The translations under genes and the position numbers were made by a program. The notes below the pieces were generated by a model. The model searched no databases. It saw only the letters and a program-made list of their open reading frames with translations, and was not told the origin of the DNA. From Orenia marismortui DSM 5156 (GTDB lineage: Bacteria; Bacillota; Halanaerobiia; Halobacteroidales; Halobacteroidaceae), in contig NZ_KB900620.1 of the NCBI RefSeq assembly GCF_000379025.1, positions 116,802 through 180,801 of the forward strand: a DNA stretch of 64,000 nt, in the 5' to 3' direction. This document shows, in pieces, positions 56,690-64,000 of the stretch; the first letter of the stretch is position 1, and each line of letters begins with the position of its first letter.

Positions 56690-56874
56690 TTATCTCTTAT
56701 CTCTTATCTCTTATCTCTTATCTCTTATCTCTTATCTCTTATCTCTTATCTCTTATCTCTTATCTCTTATCTCTTATCTCCTATCTCCTATCTCCTATCC
56801 TCTATCTCCCATCCTCTATCTCCTATTCTCTATCTCCTATCTCCTATCTCCTATCTCCTATCTCCTATCTCCTA
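56690..56874. repeat. Heptanucleotide tandem array (about 26 units)
   Basis: Plus-strand TTATCTC repeated about a dozen times, then variants CTATCTC and TCCTATC, all with period 7. The array runs into the 3' end of the FlgN-like gene and supplies its stop codon. No CRISPR-like spacers. Confidence 0.95.
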
Positions 56875-57176
56875 ACCACCTGATTTTCTTTCTCTAATTG
56901 ATAAATCTCATTAACTAAGGGTTTAATTTTAGCTAATTTTTCCGAATTACTCTTAACCATTAACTTAATTTTATCTCCTTTACTTATGTTAAATTTTAAT
57001 TCTATCTTTTCTATCTTATCTCTAATTTCTCTCTTCTTTAACTTAATCTCTTCTAAGTTATCTAAATCATCTTCTTTTAATAGTTTGTTCTCTTCTTCTG
57101 TTAGAGTTAATAATTCTTTATATAAATCAACTTCTTTTTCTAATTCTTTAATTTTATCTCTTTCAGACTTTAACAT
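56865..57176 (-). CDS. Short FlgN-like coiled-coil protein
   Basis: A 103-residue, strongly charged coiled coil (LEKEVDLYKELLTLTEEENK ... LEEIKLKKREIRDKIEKIEL). The layout resembles the longer FlgN-like protein at 57679-58164 (a YKELL-TL-EEENKLL opening and a K-R-E-I-x-x-K-I-E-x-IEL coil), so it is probably a flagellar export chaperone relative. The start ATG (57176) is eight bases from AAGGAG. Its last codons (VVRR, stop) are made from the heptamer array. Confidence 0.6.
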   Translation of the reverse strand: MLKSERDKIKELEKEVDLYKELLTLTEEENKLLKEDDLDNLEEIKLKKREIRDKIEKIELKFNISKGDKIKLMVKSNSEKLAKIKPLVNEIYQLEKENQVVRR

Positions 57177-57219
57177 AATTTTCACTCCTTGAATTAAATA
57201 TAGTTATAATTCATATAAT

Positions 57220-57252
57220 AAAAAAAATTCATCCCTAATAATAGAGATGATT
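57220..57252 (-). terminator. Weak terminator after flaG
   Basis: Minus strand: CATCTC facing GGGATG (one G-T pair) with an 8-nt loop, then a run of eight T; 21 bp after the flaG stop codon. Confidence 0.5.
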
Positions 57253-57273
57253 AATAAAAACTATTTAATTATA

Positions 57274-57624
57274 CTAAATCTTCTCGTCAATAATTAGACC
57301 TACCATCTCTTTTATTTTACCTACCATATCCAATACTTCCTCAGGAGGTAATTCTTTAATAACTTTATGTTTATCTAAATCCATAACTTTAACCATCATT
57401 CTTTCACTCTCATCATGTAATTCAAATTTTAAATCTTTATGAACAGCTTGCACTGCATCATTTAGTTCTTTCAAACTATTCTCAACATTTTCTTTGGACT
57501 GTTTATTATTCTGGGCTTGAAATTCCTCTTTAACTTCTTGATTATTTAGTTGTTCAACTTTTTGAGATTGATTAGAATTTATAGAAACAGCAGATCTTAT
57601 ATTTGAACTTTCTGAAATTTTCAT
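57274..57624 (-). CDS. flaG: FlaG-family flagellar protein
   Basis: A 116-residue protein: disordered Q/N/E-rich N-terminus, then a FlaG domain (LKFELHDESERMMVKVMDLD, VIKELPPEEVLDMVGKIKEM). FlaG proteins influence filament length. It is encoded between two FlgN-like proteins, and near the sugar pathway that commonly modifies flagellin. Start with AAAGGAGGAG site. Confidence 0.92.
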   Translation of the reverse strand: MKISESSNIRSAVSINSNQSQKVEQLNNQEVKEEFQAQNNKQSKENVENSLKELNDAVQAVHKDLKFELHDESERMMVKVMDLDKHKVIKELPPEEVLDMVGKIKEMVGLIIDEKI

Positions 57625-57678
57625 TCTATCTCCTCCTTTCTTTGCATCAAATATTAAGTTTATGATATTAAACTATAG

Positions 57679-58164
57679 CTAACTTTTATTATCTATAAAA
57701 GTAGAATGAATTCTTGCTTGTTTAGAATTATAGGATTTGTTAACCTTAGACCCTTTTCTAATTTTACCTATCTCTTTCATTAACTCATTTTTTTTATCTG
57801 CCATCAACTTTTGATTCTGTTTATCTAAATCATTTAATTCCTTAATCAAAGTTTTTATACTATTAATAGTATCTTCCAACTCTAAATCAAATAATTCTGT
57901 CTCTAAAAGTTGACTTATCCATCTCTTATCATCTAAATCTAATGCTTTTATACATGCATTCTTATAAGGTTTTAATTTTAACTCTAAATCATCTATCTTA
58001 CTCATTACTTGTTCTTTGCTAGATAATATTCTTTCTAATTCTTCTAGGTCTGAATTTTTAATTAATTTTTGTTGTTTCTGACTTAAAGATAACAAATTCT
58101 GATAATAAGTTAACTCATTCTTATATATTTTAATTACTCTATCTATAATTTGTTTATCAATCAC
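57679..58164 (-). CDS. FlgN-like flagellar export chaperone
   Basis: A 161-residue helical coiled-coil protein (YYQNLLSLSQKQQKLIKNSD, LEELERILSSKEQVMSKIDD) with the FlgN layout: an antiparallel helical pair and a flexible basic tail. FlgN chaperones FlgK and FlgL. Whether this one does so is inferred from family. Fits the flagellar context with flaG 54 bp downstream. Confidence 0.8.
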   Translation of the reverse strand: MIDKQIIDRVIKIYKNELTYYQNLLSLSQKQQKLIKNSDLEELERILSSKEQVMSKIDDLELKLKPYKNACIKALDLDDKRWISQLLETELFDLELEDTINSIKTLIKELNDLDKQNQKLMADKKNELMKEIGKIRKGSKVNKSYNSKQARIHSTFIDNKS

Positions 58165-58272
58165 AATATATCACCTCTATTGGGCTTAATTTATTTATAA
58201 ATAATTCATTAATATTTAGTTCTGTAAGCATATAGAAAATTCCTTCTTTAATAAGATAATAATATGTTTTAT

Positions 58273-58968
58273 TTAAAAAGCCTTCTTTTCTTTCAACAAA
58301 ACTTCAGCTAACTTAAAATCTATATAATTATCTATATCTATTGACTCTCTCTTATCCATAATGTAAGCAAAAGATTTTTCTTTATAAAAATCTTTAAATT
58401 TTAAAAAATATCTTACCTTGGATATATATATAGCTCCATTAACTCTATAAAAAAATGTTAAATCTTGCCGTCTCATATTTTTCGCCTCATCCAAAAAATT
58501 ATCTAATGATAAATTTTCATCTAAAGTATTAGCTAATAAAGGACTATGTTCTGTCTCACAAACACTAACTACCGCATTTGCTTCTTTTTCTACTAATAAC
58601 TCATAAGCTTCTTTTATATTCTGTGATGTCCTTAATGGTGACGTCGGCTGAAGAAGCATAAAGTAATTATACTCTTTTCCCAACTTTTTCATCTCACTTA
58701 ATACATCTATAATTACATCAATACTGCTTGCTGCATCATTTGAAAGCTCCTTAGACCTTAAAAAAGGAGCATCGGCTCCATATTTAATTGCAATCTCTGC
58801 ATATTCTCTTGAATCAGTAGAAACTATAATATCTTTAAATATTCCGCTCTTTTTAGCAGCTTCTATTGTATAGGCAATCATTGGTTTTTTATTTAGCTCT
58901 TTTATATTTTTATCTTTTAGACCCTTTGAACCACTTCTGGCAGGTATAATTGCTATTATCCTATTCAT
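58273..58968 (-). CDS. CMP-nonulosonate (legionaminate/sialate) cytidylyltransferase
   Basis: A 231-residue NTP transferase that would activate the nine-carbon sugar acid with CTP. N-terminal IIAIIPARSGSKGLKDKNIK is the diagnostic loop; STDSREYAEIAIKYGAD and LLQPTSPLR follow. The start is the ATG at 58968 with an AGGTG site inside the end of the preceding gene; a TTG at 58986 is less likely. Last gene of the sugar operon; likely LegF/NeuA/PseF type, substrate not certain. Confidence 0.9.
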   Translation of the reverse strand: MNRIIAIIPARSGSKGLKDKNIKELNKKPMIAYTIEAAKKSGIFKDIIVSTDSREYAEIAIKYGADAPFLRSKELSNDAASSIDVIIDVLSEMKKLGKEYNYFMLLQPTSPLRTSQNIKEAYELLVEKEANAVVSVCETEHSPLLANTLDENLSLDNFLDEAKNMRRQDLTFFYRVNGAIYISKVRYFLKFKDFYKEKSFAYIMDKRESIDIDNYIDFKLAEVLLKEKKAF

Positions 58969-58975
58969 ATCAAAA

Positions 58976-60151
58976 TCACACCTCAAATTCTATATCATAA
59001 AACTTCTTCTTTAAATCTATATTTTGACTCAATAAAATATTCTCAAGTATCTTAATTATCTTTTTAGAAGTATTACCTTGACCATAAGGGTTATTTAGAT
59101 TCTTTAATTTAGATTTAAATTCTTCTCTATCAATGATTTCTAAACTTTTTAGAATCTCTTTCTTTTCTGGTATACAATCTATCACAGATTCTGCTTTTAT
59201 TCTGCCTTTTTGTCTATCCCCTATATTAAGTGTAGGTATCTTCAAGCTTGGAGCTTCTATAATCCCACTAGAAGAATTACCTATTAGCACTTTACTATTC
59301 TTCATTAAACTTAAATAGTATTCCAGTGCCAAAGACTTAAATGAATATGATTTATTATCATTTTTAACATATTTATCTATCTCCTTATTGATTATTCTTC
59401 CACTAGTATCAGAATTTCCTTTTATGAAAACCTTAATTAACTCTTTTTTTTCTTCTAAAGCTTCTAATAATTCTTTAATTTGATTTTCTGCTGTATTATT
59501 CTCCAAAGTTACAGGATGAAAGACTATTACTGAATACTTTTCACCCAAATCTATTTCTAACTTCTCTTCTATCTCACTTTTTGATAAAAGTTCTAAATTA
59601 AGTGTATTTTCAACACCCATAGCCCCTACATTAAATACTCTCTTAGGAGATTCTCCTAACTGTATAACCCTCTTTCTATATTCTTCTGTAGAGGTGAAAT
59701 GTAAATAAGACATTTTACTCATACTATGACGAAAAGATTCATCAAAAGCACCTTCTGTAATCTCTCCCCCATGAAGGTGAGCTATAGGTATATTAGCTAC
59801 TGTTGCTGCCGACATAGCTGCAAAGGTTTCATATCTGTCTCCTAATATCACTACCATATCAGGATTTAATCTCTCATAAGCTTCTGAAAAGCTTATTAAA
59901 GCTAACCCCATAGATTTAGATACACCTACAGGAGTATCTGAGCTTATTAATATCTCTAACTTTTCGTCTATCTCAAAATCATCTGCTTCTATCTGTTTAT
60001 AAGTCAATCCGAATTCCGGAGATAAATGCATCCCTGTAGCTATGATTTGTAATTGCAAAAATTCTGAGTTTTTAAGTCTTTTAATAAGTGGTTTTAAAAT
60101 TCCATACTCAGCTCTTGTACCTGTTACAACACATACTTTTTTCTCAATCAT
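58976..60151 (-). CDS. Hydrolysing UDP-GlcNAc(-type) 2-epimerase
   Basis: A 391-residue GT-B-fold enzyme of the NeuC/LegG type, making a 2-deoxy sugar from UDP-bis-acetamido sugar. Seen: VTGTRAEYGILKPL, GMHLSPEFG, ILGDRYETFAAMSAA, HLHGGEITEGAFDESFRHS and GNSSSGIIEAP. The pattern of an adjacent aminotransferase and acetyltransferase favours the legionaminate branch (LegG). Overlaps its upstream neighbour by 4 bp. Confidence 0.92.
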   Translation of the reverse strand: MIEKKVCVVTGTRAEYGILKPLIKRLKNSEFLQLQIIATGMHLSPEFGLTYKQIEADDFEIDEKLEILISSDTPVGVSKSMGLALISFSEAYERLNPDMVVILGDRYETFAAMSAATVANIPIAHLHGGEITEGAFDESFRHSMSKMSYLHFTSTEEYRKRVIQLGESPKRVFNVGAMGVENTLNLELLSKSEIEEKLEIDLGEKYSVIVFHPVTLENNTAENQIKELLEALEEKKELIKVFIKGNSDTSGRIINKEIDKYVKNDNKSYSFKSLALEYYLSLMKNSKVLIGNSSSGIIEAPSLKIPTLNIGDRQKGRIKAESVIDCIPEKKEILKSLEIIDREEFKSKLKNLNNPYGQGNTSKKIIKILENILLSQNIDLKKKFYDIEFEV

Positions 60152-61143
60152 AGCTTAATCAACTCATCTTTTTTGAAACTCCTTTTAGCTATCTTTCCTA
60201 CTATCTCTCCCCATCTCATAGGACTAATTCCATTACCAGGTCTTTTAATAGCTAAATTTTCTTCATTAAAGACATCTCCCTCTTTTATATCTCTGCTTGC
60301 AACTATACTCTTTCTGACAATAGCTTTATTCTTCATTTCTGATTTTGATGGCTTTTTTACTCCACTTCCCAAAGCTTTTTCTATATTCCTAATTGCTTCA
60401 ACCATTGACTTTAACTCATCAGGTTCTAAACTAGCTCTATGGTCTGGTCCTTCCATAGTTCTATCCAAAGTAAAGTGTTTTTCTACAACCTCTGCCCCCA
60501 TAGCCACTGCCGCTATAGAAACTTCTATACCCAAGGTATGATCAGAATAACCCACTTTAACTTTAAAAGCTTCTTTAATTGTATTCATAGCTTTTAAATT
60601 CACATCTTCCATTGGCGTTGGATATTCAGTATTACAATGAAGCACAGTTATATCTTTACTTCCAGCCTCTCTTAATACCTTTAAAGCAACTTCTATCTCA
60701 GATAGGTTAGCCATTCCTGTAGATATAATAACCTTATTATTTAGTTGCCCTATCCTTCTTAGATAAGGTAAATTAGTTATCTCTCCTGATGGTATCTTCC
60801 ATATCTTCATACCTAGTCCATCAAGAAGTTCTATACTCTCCAAATCAAAAGCTGAAGACATGAATAAAATATCTTTTTCCTTACAATAGTCTCTTAATAT
60901 CTCATATTCATCATAATCTAGCTCTAATTTTTTTATCATTTCATATTGTGTTTCATCTTTTGAAGTTGTGTCTTTTTGATAATCTGCTTTCTCCAAACTT
61001 TTAGATACTAGCTTTTCAGCTTTAAAACTTTGAAACTTAATGGCATCAGCACCAGCCCAGATAGCTTCATCTATCAATCTTTTAGCTAAATCTAGATTAC
61101 CATTATGGTTTACTCCTGCTTCAGCAATAATAAACGTCTTCAC
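60148..61143 (-). CDS. Nonulosonate synthase (NeuB/LegI type)
   Basis: A 331-residue enzyme joining a six-carbon sugar with phosphoenolpyruvate. NeuB barrel: IIAEAGVNHNGNLDLAKRL, IKFQSFKAEKLVS, KIPSGEITNLPYLR, LHCNTEYPTPMEDVNL, GYSDHTLGIE and VVEKHFTLDR; a C-terminal antifreeze-like SAF domain (ASRDIKEGDVFNEENLAIKR) is complete. It overlaps the following epimerase gene by 4 bp, so the two are coupled. Confidence 0.95.
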   Translation of the reverse strand: MKTFIIAEAGVNHNGNLDLAKRLIDEAIWAGADAIKFQSFKAEKLVSKSLEKADYQKDTTSKDETQYEMIKKLELDYDEYEILRDYCKEKDILFMSSAFDLESIELLDGLGMKIWKIPSGEITNLPYLRRIGQLNNKVIISTGMANLSEIEVALKVLREAGSKDITVLHCNTEYPTPMEDVNLKAMNTIKEAFKVKVGYSDHTLGIEVSIAAVAMGAEVVEKHFTLDRTMEGPDHRASLEPDELKSMVEAIRNIEKALGSGVKKPSKSEMKNKAIVRKSIVASRDIKEGDVFNEENLAIKRPGNGISPMRWGEIVGKIAKRSFKKDELIKL

Positions 61144-61145
61144 CT

Positions 61146-61790
61146 TTACCTCTCCTTACAAGGAACTCCAAATGCTTTTTTATTATCTTCTATATCTTTT
61201 ATAACAACACTGCCAGCTCCTATCATAGTTCTAGAACCGATCTTTATACCTTCTATTACACTAGCACCAATTCCAATCCAACTCCCTTGGCCTACTTTTA
61301 CTCCCCCAGCTAATGTAACATTTGGAGAAATATGAACAAAATCCTCTATAATATTATCATGTTCTATTATACTACCAGTATTTATTATGCAGTGTTTCCC
61401 TATTTCCGTATAACTATTTATTACAGCATTAGCCATGACTACACTACCTTCTTTAATTTTAGCTTTATTTGCTATTGTAGCTTTGGGATGAATTGCCGTA
61501 AAATAATTGACTTTATAACTTTTAGAAATTTTCTCTCTAATCTCATTATTCCCAATTCCTATTATGAAATAAATGTCTTCTTTAGATATATCTTTTATCT
61601 TGTCAACCTTACCAATTACAGGTATATCAAAAATCTTTAATTCATTATCATCATTATACTTATCGTCTAAAAACCCTTTTAATTCTATATCCTCTTTTAG
61701 TTCTTCTTTTCTTTTCAAAATAATATCAGCTATAACCTTTGCATGCCCTCCAGAACCTATAATTATAATTTTCTTTTTAGCTTTCATCAT
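61146..61790 (-). CDS. Sugar O/N-acetyltransferase (NeuD/PglD/LegH-like)
   Basis: A 214-residue protein with an N-terminal Rossmann-like PglD domain (IIIIGSGGHAKVIADIIL) and a left-handed beta helix at ~95-205 (NTGSIIEHDNIIEDFVHISP, with the catalytic histidine). The product acetylates the amino sugar made by the aminotransferase encoded just upstream (overlap ATGA, 4 bp). Assignment to LegH is inferred from operon order. Confidence 0.9.
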   Translation of the reverse strand: MMKAKKKIIIIGSGGHAKVIADIILKRKEELKEDIELKGFLDDKYNDDNELKIFDIPVIGKVDKIKDISKEDIYFIIGIGNNEIREKISKSYKVNYFTAIHPKATIANKAKIKEGSVVMANAVINSYTEIGKHCIINTGSIIEHDNIIEDFVHISPNVTLAGGVKVGQGSWIGIGASVIEGIKIGSRTMIGAGSVVIKDIEDNKKAFGVPCKER

Positions 61791-62956
61791 TCCTTAAACT
61801 CTTTCAATTTCTCTATTACTTTAAATAACTGTTCTTCTGTCAGGCTTGTACTACAAGGTATATTTATTATATTATCTACATAATACCTAGCTTTTTCTAC
61901 TTTATAAGCTATTTCATCTTTAAATGGTTTTTGATCACTCATAAGACCCCAAAGCGGCCTTGCTTGTATTCCTACTTCATTTAATCCACTTAATAGTTCA
62001 TCTCTATCAATACCATATTTCTCTTTGTCTACTATTACAGAATAGAACCAGTAATTAGGTCTTGTTCTATTATTAAAAGGTAATAGATCTAAACCTTCTA
62101 TATTAGCTATTTCTTCTTTATATAGATTATAATTTTTTATTTTAGAATTTATAAATCTTTCTATTTGATCAATCTGGCTAGTACCAAAGGCTGCTGCAAC
62201 ATTGGTAAGTCTATAATTGTAACCTATCTCATCATGTTTATAATATAAAGGGTCGGTCTTTGCTTGCACAGATAAAAACCTTGCTTTTTCTAATAAACTT
62301 ATGTCATTAGAAACAATCATTCCTCCCCCACCAGTAGTCAATATCTTATTTGCATTAAAAGAGTAAACCCCCACATGTCCTATAGTACCTGTATATCTTC
62401 CTTTATATTTCCCATCTACATAGTAAGAACCTAAAGATTCAGCAGCATCTTCTACTACTTTTAAATTGTACTTTTCAGCTATACCCATAACTCGTTCCAT
62501 ATCAATTGGATTACCAAAAATATGAACTACACATAAAACCTTAATTAATCTGTTGCTTTTCTTATTTTTTAATCCTCTTTCTGTAAATTCACATTGAGTC
62601 TCCAAAAACTCTTCTAATTTATCTAAATCCATATTCAATGTATCATCACAATCTATAAAAATAGGATGAGCACCTAAATAAGTTACTGGATTTACAGTTG
62701 CTATAAAAGTAACCGTAGGTACAATTACTTCATCACCGGCTTCTACCCCCAATACTCTATAACTCATATGAAGCCCTGCTGTACCACTTTGTACTCCTAC
62801 AGCTTCTTCAACTCCAACATACTCAGCAATCTTATTTTCAAATTCAGTTATAAACCTTCCACCTGTAGATACCCATCCTGTCTCTATACACTCTTTAATA
62901 TTTTCAAGAATATCTAAAGTTAGATTAGGTACTGATAACGGTATATTCAAGCTCAT
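61787..62956 (-). CDS. LegC-type PLP sugar aminotransferase
   Basis: A 389-residue DegT/DnrJ/EryC1 aminotransferase. It has GTAGLHMSYRVLGVEAGDEV, VEDAAESLGSYYVDGKYKGR and the PLP lysine in SFNANKILTTGGGG; the RLTNVAAAFGTSQ motif marks dimer contacts. It would aminate the 4-keto intermediate produced by the dehydratase. LegC is proposed from the start PLSVPNLTLDILENIKECIE and operon order. Confidence 0.9.
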   Translation of the reverse strand: MSLNIPLSVPNLTLDILENIKECIETGWVSTGGRFITEFENKIAEYVGVEEAVGVQSGTAGLHMSYRVLGVEAGDEVIVPTVTFIATVNPVTYLGAHPIFIDCDDTLNMDLDKLEEFLETQCEFTERGLKNKKSNRLIKVLCVVHIFGNPIDMERVMGIAEKYNLKVVEDAAESLGSYYVDGKYKGRYTGTIGHVGVYSFNANKILTTGGGGMIVSNDISLLEKARFLSVQAKTDPLYYKHDEIGYNYRLTNVAAAFGTSQIDQIERFINSKIKNYNLYKEEIANIEGLDLLPFNNRTRPNYWFYSVIVDKEKYGIDRDELLSGLNEVGIQARPLWGLMSDQKPFKDEIAYKVEKARYYVDNIINIPCSTSLTEEQLFKVIEKLKEFKE

Positions 62957-62971
62957 TAAAGCACCCCACTA

Positions 62972-64000
62972 TTAATAATTTGCTTCTTTATAAGTTGGTA
63001 CTAATTCTTTTAATTTTTTTTTCATCTTATTTCTATCAAAGTTTTCAACTATTTTTTTTAAATTTTTTAATCCTGATTTAATTTTGATATCTTCATTTCT
63101 TATATCTGCTATAAATATCTTTTCATTTTGTGTTTCTTTACAATAATCCACATCATACAATAATTCTTCATATAACTTTTCACCTGGCCTTAAACCAGTT
63201 ATTTTAATATCTACATCTTCCCCCAAATTCAAGCCAGATAACTCTATCATTCGTTTTGCTAAATCAATTATTTTTATGGGTTTCCCCATGTCTAATACAA
63301 AAACCTCTCCGCCCTTTCCTATATAGCCAGCCTCTAATACCAATTGTGCTGCTTCTGGAATAGTCATAAAGTATCTTGTTACCTCTTTATGAGTTACAGT
63401 TAGATCTTTTCCTTCTTTTAATAAAGATTTAAATAAAGGAATTACACTACCATTACTTCCAAGTACATTACCAAATCTTACAGCCATATATTTAGTATGC
63501 GAAGATTTATTTTTATCTTCCAAAATTAATTCAGCTAATCGCTTAGTTGCCCCCATAATATTTGTAGGGTTTACAGCTTTATCGGTAGAAATAAATACAA
63601 ATTTTTCAACAATGTATTTATCTGAAATTTCTATAAGGTTTCTAGTTGCAAAAACATTATTTTTTATTGCTTCCCCTATGTTATTCTCCATTAAAGGAAC
63701 ATGCTTATGAGCAGCTGCATGAAAAACCAAATCAGGTTGATATTTTTTAAATAGATAATTTAATTTACCTTTTTCTCTTATATTACAGATTTCTGGATAA
63801 ACTTTGATTTTATAATGACGCTTTAAGTATAATTCTAGAAAATATAGATCATTTTCATTAATATCTAACATAACTAATTTTTCCGGATTATATTTGACTA
63901 GCTGTCTACATAATTCACTGCCAATTGATCCAGCAGCTCCTGTAACTATAACTACTTTAGAATTAATATATTCATGTATATCTTTACTATTAATATTAAT
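62972..64000 (-). CDS. Nucleotide-sugar 4,6-dehydratase (partial at 5' end)
   Basis: The open frame continues to the right edge, giving 342 residues with the NAD motif VVIVTGAAGSIGSELCRQLV in the part beyond the internal ATG at 63871. That ATG is therefore not the true start. Further landmarks: HAAAHKHVPLMENN, the catalytic STDKAVNPTNIMGATKR region (TDK in place of YxxxK, as in PglF/CapD-like dehydratases) and VRFGNVLGSNGSV. It begins the nonulosonate pathway (LegB-type) or a related 2,4-diamino sugar branch. The N-terminal membrane part, if any, is outside the window. Confidence 0.9.
   Translation of the reverse strand: MNINSKDIHEYINSKVVIVTGAAGSIGSELCRQLVKYNPEKLVMLDINENDLYFLELYLKRHYKIKVYPEICNIREKGKLNYLFKKYQPDLVFHAAAHKHVPLMENNIGEAIKNNVFATRNLIEISDKYIVEKFVFISTDKAVNPTNIMGATKRLAELILEDKNKSSHTKYMAVRFGNVLGSNGSVIPLFKSLLKEGKDLTVTHKEVTRYFMTIPEAAQLVLEAGYIGKGGEVFVLDMGKPIKIIDLAKRMIELSGLNLGEDVDIKITGLRPGEKLYEELLYDVDYCKETQNEKIFIADIRNEDIKIKSGLKNLKKIVENFDRNKMKKKLKELVPTYKEANY

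Noticed and set aside
56690-56874. CRISPR array
   Set aside because: The repeat is a continuous heptamer without spacers and no cas gene is near.
56678-56875. 65-codon plus-strand frame (repeating LLSLISY)
   Set aside because: It is only the translation of the heptamer array and has no ribosome site.

Overview
This is a low-GC (clearly A+T-rich) bacterial chromosome segment, with nearly every gene on the minus strand. It carries sporulation genes (ytrH, ytrI), a TRAP-type trp regulator (mtrB), flagellar genes, a legionaminic-acid-type sugar pathway and single-copy housekeeping genes (dnaE, typA, aspB). Together these suggest a motile, endospore-forming anaerobe of the Bacillota. My best guess is Halanaerobiales/Halobacteroidaceae; that taxonomic placement is inference.

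Left third (1-32,100): a candidate contractile-injection (type VI-like) locus read from right to left. It begins with a large sheath-like protein and an Hcp-like tube protein that has its own terminator. Next come two lipoprotein/lipase effector modules (one broken) and two paralogous VgrG-like spike proteins, one fused to a lipase-like domain that has lost its catalytic serine. Three unassigned, baseplate-like proteins follow, then an Hsp70/actin-fold ATPase, a DnaJ protein, two FHA proteins and a PP2C phosphatase. The left end holds membrane proteins, a YD-repeat lipoprotein, a 1339-residue LysM/PAAR-like (DUF4280) effector or tip protein, a second degenerate PP2C with TPR-like repeats, and the start of a Ser/Thr kinase. 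No ClpV-type AAA+ ATPase or TssJLM complex is visible. Kinase, phosphatase and FHA proteins suggest phospho-control of firing, and the Hsp70/DnaJ pair may do the chaperone work. Upstream of the sheath gene lie a promoter, a short terminated leader or sRNA, and an IS200/IS605-like remnant.

Middle (32,250-41,850): a complete tryptophan operon (trpE-G-D-C-F-B-B-A) with two tandem trpB genes. Copies of the trpB 3' tail plus a small hairpin are repeated with a ~105 bp period downstream of each trpB. The TRAP gene mtrB lies just upstream of trpE. The leader contains clusters of GAG/TAG triplets and an intrinsic terminator, as expected for TRAP attenuation.

Right-middle (41,850-56,650): a DUF368 transporter, a left-handed beta-helix acyltransferase-like protein, a YutG/PgpA-like phosphatase, dnaE, ytrH-ytrI (the only clear plus-strand genes), aspB, typA, a chemoreceptor, a PHP phosphatase, YjbQ, a 22-residue membrane miniprotein, a strongly expressed-looking ~268 nt structured ncRNA and a four-helix-bundle protein.

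Right end (56,690-64,000): a heptanucleotide tandem array, small flagellar genes (FlgN-like, FlaG, FlgN) and a nonulosonate (legionaminic-acid-type) pathway whose first gene runs off the right edge. The pathway most likely feeds flagellin glycosylation. Dispersed heptamer (TAGGNNN) arrays and small palindromic elements recur in intergenic regions.
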